Origin: Chytridium lagenaria
Taxonomy: Eukaryota; Chytridiomycota; Chytridiomycetes; Chytridiales; Chytridiaceae
Direction: 5' to 3'
Assembly (NCBI GenBank): GCA_025449115.1
Contig: JAHLKC010000271.1
Span: 1-24,984, forward strand
Length of the DNA stretch: 24,984 bases
Positions within the stretch are counted from its first letter, which is position 1, and every line of letters starts with the position of its first letter. Positions 7,390 through 19,439 of the stretch are shown piece after piece. The translations under genes and the position numbers were made by a program. The notes under the pieces were generated by a model. It saw nothing but the letters and a program-made list of their open reading frames with translations, searched no databases and had not been told where the DNA came from.

Positions 7390-10300
7390 CTAATCATAAA
7401 TGTTCCATGATGACAACCACTGGCGGCCCTTATACGCCGACGCAGGCCCAACAAATCGAATGCGAAGTCCGCATAATACAAAAACACGGCAATCATGACG
7501 CCAGCCAATAAGAAGAGAACATCTTTTGAAGAATCAATGGAAACCGTTTTTGTCATTTGGTCCAAATGAGGGTAAGCATAATCATGCCAAAGTAGAGTGC
7601 AGGGAAGTAGTGGTGGAGGCTGGACGAGAGGTGTTAGTTTTAAGTGAAGCTGAGGATGTTGGAGGGAAAAAAGTATAAAATTATGGGTACTCACTAAGTC
7701 ACACGGCCCATAATCCAGAATGGAAGTAGTGGAAAAACCAACCAAACCCAGCAACCTTTGCCGCAAAATAAAAGTCATTCCAGCCTATAGACAAATCATC
7801 AGTACGAAAAAAGCAGAAGAAAATGTAAAAAAAAAGGACACATGATATCGCATACTCACCCTCGGCAGTCCAGTCATGACACTTCCTCTGATGTCTCACA
7901 GCATACACCAACGCAATCAATCCAAAGACCACAAAGCTCCCAGCAGATCCCCACCAGATTAAAGGATGACCGATAAGGAAAAACTTGGGGTCATTGTCAC
8001 CCCACGCACACATTCGGAGACCTTTAAACCAGAAGCGGGCCATTCATAAGGAGAAGAGGTGAGTTGATCGGGTTCCTTGTCAGGGTCCGGGGTCAAGGCG
8101 TTGTTGGAGGTCCACATGGCGACATTGAGGTCGACAAAATTCTTAAGGAATGTGCTCTGGAAGGCTTTTGCGCCACCTGGGGGGACTGTATAATATTCAT
8201 TAATAATGGAAGAGAGAAAATAAAAGAAGATAATTTGTTGGGAGAAGAAACTAAAAAGGACAACGAGAACGGAATGCGAATAAATAAATAAACTCACGCT
8301 TCTCATTCACATGCTGCTCGACATTCCAAATGTTATGATCACTGTTATTCTTCCCGTTCACCTGGCACGACACCTCCGCCTGTTTGAATCCCCATTGTGG
8401 CAATGTAGCACCTCCAGACCGCAAAAGACATCCAGTAACAACGTGACGAAGCCGGAAGCGTGACGTCAAAGCCTTGACATGTTCAGGTGCTTTGTCATAA
8501 AGATCCTTGTTGCATAATGTATATTAGTATTGTGGGTAGAAGGAAAGGAAAAATAATGTAAAAGGACTTACATCTACTATTTCGACTTTCCAATGGTCGT
8601 TGACGTCGCCAAGAGTTGAGTTGCCATAACAACTCACCTCATAATCGAGGGGAGACACGGGGGCTTTAAAGGTTGCGTGACTATGTAGGTTCTTTTTCGT
8701 TTGTTCGTGAACTATATGGGAACAAAGAAAATTAGCAAGAAGATATATGACTACCGAGTACGTTAGAGAAGAAAAGCGGTACATACCAAGCCTAATAATA
8801 TCCCCATCCTTCAATAACTCGATAACTTCAACATCCTCCTCCACCTCCTCCTCTTCTTCCGCACCCCAAGGCTTCGTAATGATCCAATCGTTGTTGGAGT
8901 CCTTGTGGTGGTAGCAAGTAATTTGTTGTTGCTCCGATCCAGAGGGGTAGGTTTGAATATGCGAGTGCAATAGTCCGCCGCCGTGACCATTATTTTTCAG
9001 AGAGACTTTGGACCCATATGCAACGTCTGCATGCAGTAAAAAAGGCAATCATAAGCAGGTTGGAGTCACATTTTTAAGAATTTAAAAAAAAAAAAAACAC
9101 TTACCAATAGGATTCTCATGGAAGGTATTCCCCTCTAACCCCGCCTGAAAAATTGAGCTCATCTGCGCATCCCCTTCTCCGGACGATTCAAAATGAGAAA
9201 ATGAAGGTAAAAACTAAACACGTAGATTGAAACTGGCAGGATGATGAGGAACAGGATACGGGAAGACCCAGTGCTTAATATAGTTTTTCTATCGAAAATT
9301 AATAAGCAATTCGAAACCAAAGCTTACGATGGGCATTTTAATGTCGCCGAGAAGTTCCCAGAGGTCTTCAATAGTGTGCTGGAGGGATTTTAGAAAAGAT
9401 AGATAAGACGCGCGTGGTTACCAAACCGACGAGGGCGATGACAAACAGGCCGACCCATTTTACACTGCGTAATTGTTAGCAAGACGAAAGCGAATGCTTT
9501 GAATGAAATCAAGGAAAATTTATTGGTTCAAACGACGTGGAATGGAGACCGCAAGAACTGTAAAAGTAACGACAAGCATTCCGACAAAGCCTGGCGAAAC
9601 AAACTACTAGAGACATACCTTGCAACAGCTCCCAAAGATGCACCGGTGAGTGCGAGCCATAGGAACCAAGATGCCGTAAATTGACTAATAAATTTGTGAG
9701 TAAAACGTTTGAAAACAAGATATTCCTACCCTTCAATTTGACGATTTCTAAAACTACATAGGCAGTAAACGCTCAAGCACGTAAAAAACAACAACATCGA
9801 ATCCAACAGAATAAATCTGCTGATCACAAGTAAAGAAATATCTACCAGAAACAACTATCAACAAAGAAAAAACTATGTTCCGCATACCCAAAAGCACCAT
9901 CACGCTCAAAAAGATCGAGGCAGGTTGAGAAAACTTGAGCTCGACACCTGTAGTGTACGCCAGCGGAACCATGAAGGCACCAAATAGCGCACAAAAGACT
10001 CTCATTCCGGGTGTAAGGCAACTCCACGGGGTATTTCACTCCAGATTCAAATGCAAAAGATCCATTGTATCCCACCATAACACCACTGAGGCCCAACAGC
10101 ATCTTGCCGAGTGGTGGGTGCACATCAAAATAAAACTCTCGTTTAATGTAGAAAGAAGCGAACTTTCTGTAAAGAGGATTGTTAAGGATGGGGTGTTGTT
10201 TTGATCTTACCCAAAGTGAGCCTCGTCCCTAGGGAATGGGGAAGGTTATGACGATGATCAGGCGGGATTAGATGAACTTACCAAACGACAACATCAGCCC

Positions 10301-10553
10301 ATCCGATCCTGTACAGCCGTGTGAAAACGGCGACAGCAGTGAATGCGACGAGAACATAGGTCGAGTAAACGATCTGAAATGGCGCGTCAACAAACAGGAG
10401 AAGCAGTTGATCGTACTGTGGAAGTGGATGATGCCTTGGTAGAAAGCTTTCCCTTTACTTCATCATCGGTGACGACTGGGGTGCGGGTGCAGCAGTATTG
10501 GGATTGCCTTCCGCCTGTTTCCCAGGCCGTTGTCTGAGACCTTCCGATTCCAT
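7390..10553 (-). CDS. PMT2: Dolichyl-phosphate-mannose--protein mannosyltransferase, PMT2 class
   Basis: ER membrane enzyme that moves mannose from dolichyl-phosphate-mannose to Ser/Thr of secretory proteins, usually as a PMT1-PMT2 heterodimer. Fifteen exons inferred: 10459-10553, 10282-10373, 10211-10228, 9888-10166, 9730-9841, 9619-9684, 9422-9464, 9328-9378, 9105-9288, 8787-9026, 8572-8711, 8298-8505, 7860-8185, 7695-7784, 7390-7619; about 725 residues, normal for the family. Visible landmarks: the catalytic-loop [52 protein letters not shown] (PMT2-like), the MIR region [20 protein letters not shown] and [14 protein letters not shown]-terminal [10 protein letters not shown] and WLSSWNIYD before TAG. 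The first MIR part carries an acidic insert ([12 protein letters not shown]). At least six one-base frame breaks occur (ggg 10009-10011, 9183, ggg 8037-8039, gg 7722-7723, aaa 7564-7566, 7457); one more is likely in exon 1. Motifs on both sides of each break are intact. It lies 281 nt downstream of the kinase gene on the same strand. Confidence 0.92.
10211..10228 (-). other. 18-nt micro-exon of PMT2 carrying the catalytic DE motif
   Basis: The minus strand reads CCCTAG/GGACGAGGCTCACTTTGG/GTAAGATC. Joined to flanking exons ending GTCGTTTG and starting AAAGTTCGCT, it restores the family-wide W-D-E-A-H-F-G-K-F sequence without any gap. The Asp-Glu pair is the conserved acidic motif of the first luminal loop of PMTs. 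Frame and both splice sites agree. Confidence 0.85.
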
Positions 10554-10834
10554 TTTTTTGAAAAAGTTTTCAAAATGATGTCCAAGGCAAGTTGTCGTTT
10601 GTTTAAGTCTTTGAAATACAGTTCCTGAAAAATGCCTTCAAAAAGTGAGCAAATCTAAAGGGAAGATTCCGCGTAAAAACCACCAAAAGCACAAGAATAA
10701 ATATATTCAAGAAAATAAACACGAGAAACATTAAAAACGGGAAACAAGGTACATCAAAGGGTTGAAAATTGAGTTTTAGTTTCGTGATGCCATTTTGATC
10801 ACACATTTTGATAGAAGGAACCAGTCTACGACTT

Positions 10835-13416
<2,582 letters not shown>

Positions 13417-14299
13417 CGCATTAATAGCTTAATAAGTGCTGATTGGAGAAACGCTGCTACTGGCTTTTTCCCCCCTTGCTTTTTCCTTTACTATTTTACT
13501 AATGTATACTTCCCAGGTGTTGTACTTTCCCTTTGTGAGGGATCTCCTGGTGTCCCTCCGTTGGAGAACCAAGTATCTCTTATACGGCTGAGGCGGATTT
13601 CCATTATATAGATGCAAGATTGCCATAGCAAGCAGCCTTACCACCACACACTTACCGCCAATCCAGACAATTCAGTAGGATTTGTTGTGGGATGTCTGTG
13701 GTGCATACTACAGGAGCGTAAGGAACCGCAGTCCGTGAAATAGATAGAGGAATGGGAGGAAGCGGTCACCTTTGCAGAACTGATGTTTCGGAGTCTTAGG
13801 CTAACTTTACCTCTTGCAAAATAGTGACGATTATGGTGGTATGTGAAGGAGTCGTTATCGTAGAATGTGATGGCTCCAGGCGGCAGGTAGGTATTCTACG
13901 GAGAGCTAAGTGATGGACGCCATTTAATCTACACTGTATCTTTGGTCTCCTATACTTATATATATTAAGTGCTTGTAAGGCTCGTCGTTCCCCTTGAACA
14001 TTCATCCACGAACTCTCTTTTAAGACCTTGCCACTTACCTCTCCGTTTCACCACAGTCTTTTGGGCTGTCCCATTTGACGGTTTACATCAGAATGCAACT
14101 TGGAGTGTTCACCGACTTGCAAGAAATAAATCATCACGCTCAAGTTCTCATACATTTGAGTATATCATAATAAGCTAAAAATAAATCAAAACTATATCTA
14201 TCGTTTATTCATCTTCTTCCACCTAAAAAATTATTTCAATCCGTAGTCTTCAACACCACCTCCTACTAAAGCCATCCCTTATCTCAAACGTCCACCTTT
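13417..14299. other. Intergenic region upstream of the kinase gene
   Basis: Short open frames exist (for example 13429-13647 minus, 72 codons) but none has a recognisable domain. Because both neighbours are on the minus strand, this stretch holds the kinase promoter/5' UTR and the 3' flank of the TBL2-like gene. No RNA gene or repeat recognised. Confidence 0.5.
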
Positions 14300-15998
14300 T
14301 CACCCTTCCCAAACATGCACATCCTTACCATCATTCGCAAATGTCGCAAAAAACTTCCCATCCAACGACCATTCCACTCCCGACACATTACCTGAAAGCA
14401 TAAATAAAGTTAACCAAATAGACAACCTAAGAAGACGTACCTGGATGAGCTTCCGTAATGGCATCAAGGATCTTGGCGTCACGGAAGGACCAAAGGGTGA
14501 TACTACGACCGTGCGCAAAAGCCGCGGTTGTGATGTCGGGAGAGAGCGCAACGTGCGAGACGTGCGAGACGTCGGGAATGTTAAGGTCTTTGGCGATATT
14601 GAGAGTAGTAAGAAGTTTAGGGTCCTAAAAACAGGCGAAAATGTTATCCCAGAAGATAAAAATCAAGATAAAACTCTCAAACACACCTCACGCTGCTCGT
14701 ACCGAACTAAAGGGGGGGAAGGGGGGTCAAAACATGCCGAAGAGTGCCAAGATCAATTTAAAATCCTCACCATTCAAATTCCACAACTTTGCCGTCCCAT
14801 CCTTTGAAACCGTCAAAATCCGATCTTTCGATCCAAAACTGAGCGCAACAATACCCCTCGAGTGACCACTGATCGAAAACGCAATAGGATCCCACCTCGC
14901 GAAGATCCTGAAAGATGAGCCGGCTTAACCTCCCAAACCCTCACATCGGCTACCAAAAATATAAGCAAAGAAAACAAGGACGCAATTCTTACACAAAAAT
15001 CCTCCCAGCGCAACCAACCGCCCATCTGGGTGACATCCTTGCAACATAATTATTCACCGCTGTAAATTGCATCAGCATACCAAGCGAAAAGTGGGACGTA
15101 CTATTTGTTTTCACACAATCGATTCGTTCAGCTCCACTTGTTCTCCAGAAATTCAACGTGGTGTCAGAACTGCACGAAAAACAATAGCCTTTCGTGACGC
15201 CCACTGCAATGATCTCGGCGTCATGACTTTCAACGGACTCAGAGCTAAGCGTGAACGTGCCGTTGGATTTGCTAAAATGTTAACCAGAAGAAAGGTTTGA
15301 GAATAATGTACTGTGTAGATCCGGACAGAGAGGTTGTTATTGGTAGCAACGACGATGGTGGATGCGTCTATATATAAATTTAGTCGTTTATGGGAGTAGC
15401 GGGGATATTTTCTTACCTGCAGTAATGGCGATGCCGGTAGGGGAATCGCTTTCATGGTCGATTTTGGTAACCTTAGGAATGAAGCTGGACAGAGTCAGCA
15501 TGGGATGTATTGAGACACGCAAACACATACTTGCTTTCCTTGCGTTCAAAAGAAGAAACATGCCAAACGCGGATCGTACGATCTATGAAAAAAGGGAATC
15601 AGCACATCTTTAAGACTTCTTACATCCCTGAACATAATGAACTCACCAGCCCCAGCACTCGCCAACACTCCATTACCAAACGAAATTCCCGTCACATTCC
15701 TCAAATGCCCTCTCAACTGACACACAAACCTCCCATGATTCGGTCTCGGTGCATGATTCTGTTTTGCGGCTCCACCAGTCTTCACAGCTTTCCTTGGGAC
15801 GGGTTTGGGCGCGGGTGCAGGGAGGGTTTCGGCATCGGATTCAGCGGGGGTTGTTGGAGGGGGAGGTGGGGGTAGGTTTGTGACAGAGACTGCAAGTGAT
15901 GCAGTGCGACGGAAGAGGAAGAGGAAGATGATGCCAGCGAGGGTTGTGCCCAGAAGAAGGGTGAGGATGATCGTGAAGGCGTCAAAGGCGTCAGACAT
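14300..15998 (-). CDS. TBL2: TBL2-like ER membrane-anchored WD40 protein
   Basis: The first exon (15647-15998) starts with MSDAFDAF, one transmembrane helix (FTIILTLLLGTTLAGIIFLF), a proline-rich linker, and the start of the propeller (CQLRGHLRNVTGISF). Later exons give DRTIRVWHVSSFERKESK, KVTKIDHESDSPTGIAITA, TIVVATNNNLSVRIYT, VGVTKGYCFSCSSDTTLNFW, NYVARMSP, DVRVWEV, ISGHSRGIVALSFGSKDRIL, VSKDGTAKLWNLN, HVALSPDITTAAFAHGRSIT and the C-terminal VSGVEWSLDGKFFATFANDG before the TGA at 14300-14302. The order and wording match transducin beta-like 2. In animals TBL2 is an ER-anchored protein that associates with the stress kinase PERK; its fungal role is not established. An extra base near 15027 breaks the frame in the exon with ARMSP. 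An in-frame ATG at 16040 exists, but MSDAFDAF gives the more sensible N-terminus. Confidence 0.82.
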
Positions 15999-16471
15999 TT
16001 TAGAGGTGATGGGTTTGTGGATGAGGTGTGATTTTTTCAAAGTCCAAAATATCTTTATTACATGTTAGGAAATATGATGCGAGTTAAAATGCATGAACAG
16101 CTCTATAGATTGCAAGAAAAGGAGCTGGATATATAGAAAGATACCAATTCATCTATCCTTTCCGGCTGGCACAGAATATTGTATACATTTTTGTATCCAC
16201 GCTCCTCAGACTTTCTGGAGTTCTTTCCAATACTTGAACCAGACCCTACGTACACATATACCTACACGCTTATATTCCCTTTCACACAAATCCTGATTTC
16301 ATGCCTCTTTTGACTCAAGACAAAATAAAAAAGATCCACATGAATCCCCATCTCCTTCCTTTATCTCAACACAAACTCCACACAACGCTTCCAAACCAAA
16401 AAAAAAGTCCTCACGACAACAAATAACAAGACCACTCCAAAAAAAAGTCGTCACAAAACACATCTATTCAA
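15999..16471. other. Intergenic region between TBL2-like gene and NDUFAF1
   Basis: Contains the TBL2-like promoter (minus strand) and the 3' flank of NDUFAF1. No additional gene, RNA or repeat recognised; several short A-runs (7 or fewer). Confidence 0.5.
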
Positions 16472-17454
16472 TCACTCCTTAGAACTCTTCCTCAACCGTT
16501 CCGCCGCCTCCCTCAACCTCACCGCCGCCCCACCCGTCCGTCCCTCCACTTTCGGCACACCTTTCCCCAACTCCTCAAAAAACGGTACTTGCGGGATCTT
16601 CCTTAAATAATCAGGGTTCGGGATATCCATGTCCCCAAAAGTCTGATACGTGTTGACAGCGCGAATCCAATCCAACTCTAATCTAAAGTCGCCGTTTTGT
16701 CGAACAATGGAGAAACCCACTGTTTTCACTTTGGAGCGATCCATGGCGAGTTGACGGGGTTGAACGTACCCGTGGCTGGTGAGGACGAAATCGCGAAATG
16801 GAATCTACACGATGTCAGAAGAAACCGATTGGGGTTGGTTATTAAATATCGATAACGGTCCATCTAATTACCAAAAGCGTTTCCCATTCTCCCGGTTTCT
16901 CAAAATACAGCCGATGTTGCCACAGATACGTAGGGTAAAGCCCATCCGTCTGTAAATTGACAAACCATTGCCGATTATCTCCTTTCGCTCTCACCGCCAA
17001 ATACCGAAATGCGCTTGTATCAAACCGTGGTCGATGGAATAATGTCAAAGGCCGTTCCTACAATATAATTAAATCAAGGCTAAATATCCCCCCGCAAAAG
17101 ATACCTTTGATTTTACACCCGCGTATCCACTTCTTTGGAGTTTACTACCTTCCGGAATATCCGTCGATAACTTTCCCCACATCACTCCTAAATCGCAATG
17201 AATTCCACAGTTCTTCCACAAAACAAAAATATAAAAATAAACCACCCACCAGTTTTTTCAGGTGTCAACCCCCAATACGCTTCCGATAATCCTTTTAAAC
17301 AAAAGAAGGAAAGGAGGAATGTACAGTGAGCTCCCTTTTCATCAAAATAGTATCATCTCTTCAATCATCTAAATAAACCCCGTCTACCTCCAATATCAGC
17401 ATCCGACCCGACCACAAAGTTTTGTAATGCCTCCACCGAGTTAAACTGAAACAT
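16472..17454 (-). CDS. NDUFAF1: Complex I assembly factor CIA30/NDUFAF1
   Basis: CIA30-domain protein; the family helps build the membrane arm of mitochondrial NADH:ubiquinone oxidoreductase. Exons run about 17394-17454, a short exon around 17245-17298, about 17105-17210, 16872-17057 and 16472-16804. Landmarks: FNSVEALQNFVVGSDADIGG (the typical opening of the domain), LSEAYWGLTPEKTG, VMWGKLSTDIPEGSKLQRSG, YAGVKSK, FRYLAVRAKGDNRQWFVNLQ, GEWETLL, IPFRDFVLTSHGYVQPRQLA, KTVGFSIVRQNGDFRLELDW, and a basic C-terminal helix ending AERLRKSSKE. No mitochondrial targeting peptide is visible before MFQFNS; TTTCAG just before FNS could be a splice acceptor, so an upstream exon carrying it may be missing from this model. 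The junction between the second and third exons does not phase perfectly. The presence of this gene implies a complex I-containing respiratory chain. Confidence 0.88.
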
Positions 17455-17822
17455 GGGTAGATCGCTCTTCCATCCAAGATCAAACTTTAAGGCTAAATCG
17501 ATTTATGGGATGGTAAGCATGCAGGAAATCTATAAAACTAAACCTGCAGATGCCTCGCTCTTGATGTACTGCAGTGACCGCGAAAGATATGACTTCATGT
17601 GTGCCATATTTTATGATTATGAATGCTCTATCGAACGATAGGATGATGCGGATGATGGTGATGACAGTGACAGAATGTGTTGGATCTATAGGTTGTCCGA
17701 TTCGCTGTGACACAACAGTACTTTTTACTTTTTCAAAAAGGTTTTAAACCAAAACGCACGCGAAAAGAAATCCCTTTATTATTACAAGAATAATACCACA
17801 ACGACAACGAATCCACATCCGC
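17455..17822. other. Intergenic region, possible upstream exon of NDUFAF1
   Basis: No conserved protein recognised. A minus-strand open frame (17480-17713, 77 codons) lacks known motifs. An upstream NDUFAF1 exon with a targeting peptide, if present, would be here or just beyond; I could not identify one with confidence. The RPS5 3' flank is at the right end. Confidence 0.4.
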
Positions 17823-18849
17823 TTATCGGTTGCTCTTGGCCACACGCTCAAGCTCATCCTTCTTCTCTGTAAACGCAAAAAATAAATAAATTATATTAGA
17901 CATCTCAATCTCAACTTCGAGCAACAATTCCCACAAAGAGTGGAAAAGATAACTTACTGATGGCGTAAGAGTTCGAGGATCCCTTGGCCGCGTTGATGAG
18001 CTCATCAGCAAGGCACTCAGCGATGGTCTTGACGTTGCGGAAGGCAGCCTCACGAGCCTGGATATAGAGAAAATAAATACACAGACCAAACCCAAAAAAG
18101 GTCAAAAATAGAAAGGACACATACACCAGTGGTGATCAAGTGGATGGCCTGGTTGACACGGCGGAGGGGGGAGACATCGACGGCCTGACGACGGACGGTA
18201 CCCGCGGAACCGATACGGGTAGAGTCTTCACGGGGACCAGTGTTGATGACGGCATCGACAAGAACCTGGATGGGGTTCTGGTCGGTGAGGAGGTGGATAA
18301 TCTCGAACGCGTGCTTGACGATGCGGACGGTCATGAGCTTCTTGCCGTTGTTGCGGCCGTGCATCATGAGCGAGTTGACAAGACGCTCGGTGATGGGGCA
18401 CTATGGCAAATATTTAAATTAGCGTTCTCGTTCTTTCACATAACACTCGGGTAGATCCAGGAAAAGTCGAAAGTTATACTTACACGAGCCTTCCTGAAAC
18501 GCTTAGCCTGGTAACGGCCGGCGGTGTGGGGAAGGTAGACGTGGTGCCTAACCTCGAGGTAGTCAGTCAAGGAGATGTCCTTAACCTCAACATCCTCGTA
18601 ACTAAAGTACAAGATGATAATCAGTATTCATGGTGAAATAGCCGTAAAGCAATCAAAGCTCACCTCCACTATTCAATTTCGGGATGGCAAGAGGATAGAG
18701 GTAGATCCATGCAAGAAGGAAAAGGTCAATTGATTGTCCCCATGATCGTTAAAAGAATCGTAGTCCAATAGAGAACCAAAGCTCACCTTGCTGAAGAGCT
18801 TAACACCAGAGACCTCGGTCTGTGCAGCAGCGTCGAATTCCTCGGCCAT
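17823..18849 (-). CDS. RPS5: 40S ribosomal protein S5 (uS7)
   Basis: Small-subunit head protein near the mRNA exit channel. Six exons: 18787-18849, 18664-18668 (5 nt), 18484-18601, 18125-18400, 17958-18057, 17823-17866; the lengths add to 606 nt, exactly 201 codons plus stop, matching the usual eukaryotic size (about 204). Landmarks: [129 protein letters not shown] and the universal C-terminus [13 protein letters not shown]. All splice sites are GT-AG and the frame is intact. Just upstream of the ATG the minus strand reads a pyrimidine-rich tract and CTGCAG/CCTAAAT, which looks like the acceptor of a 5'-UTR intron, common in ribosomal protein genes; its donor was not found. Confidence 0.97.
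18664..18668 (-). other. 5-nt micro-exon of RPS5
   Basis: Minus strand: AATAG/TGGAG/GTGAGC. The preceding exon ends AGC AAG (phase 0) and the next begins T TAC GAG. Inserting TGGAG yields K-W-S-Y-E, matching the conserved KW-S of eukaryotic uS7 (human KLFGKWS). Leaving it out shifts the frame and produces no sensible protein. Both splice sites around it are consensus. Confidence 0.88.
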
Positions 18850-19437
18850 ATTTAGGCTGCAGACAATGAGAAAAAAGAGTAACAGTCAGAACACTGGTCT
18901 CCAAGAGTGGTTCTTTCAACTTTCACTAAGAGAGTAATATTCCGTCCAACAGCCTTAAGGTCTAAGACCCCAATTTCCACTGTCAACCCGGTTTCCCAAC
19001 CCCTCGACATGGGCATTCCCGCAACGGAATGCAAAACAGAGTCCTTGTCGTTAAACAGTACAAGCAATCTCAGTCCCATGTCTTGCAGAGGTTCAGTCTC
19101 AACCCCACTTTACTCCATCCTTCGAATCCATGGTCAGTCCCATTCCATTCCCATATTTTCCTTCCTGATTGCCACTCTATCGTCCTCCATTTTCGATGCA
19201 TTTGCTTCGTGAGTTGGTAGTATGGATGGATGCGATGCGATGGGATGGATTGGATGACGGCGGCCTCCTTGGTGGACAGCGAGACGGTGTACCTTATAAT
19301 TGATCGAAAAAGAAGGAACCTTGTACAACGTCATATCCACTTTGGTTCCCCAAATTCTGACAATCTTGAAATGGGTGAATTCATGTAAAGTTGCACAATA
19401 CAAACCTCCTTGCTAAAACGAATATGTTCCTGTTGTG
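18850..19437. other. RPS5 upstream region, probably 5'-UTR intron and promoter
   Basis: No protein or RNA gene recognised. The region between the RPS5 start and the tandem array must hold the RPS5 promoter. The acceptor-like sequence at about 18858-18875 suggests a leader intron. GGATGGATGCGATGCGATGGGATGGATTGGATG near 19222 is a short simple-sequence patch (described here only by position and GGATG/GATGC units). Confidence 0.4.
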
Positions 19438-19439
19438 TG

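Noticed and set aside
7341..7778. A separate 145-codon minus-strand gene at the PMT2 3' end
   Set aside because: It mixes exonic and intronic PMT2 sequence; the proper exons read [10 protein letters not shown] and end WLSSWNIYD once one-base breaks are taken into account.
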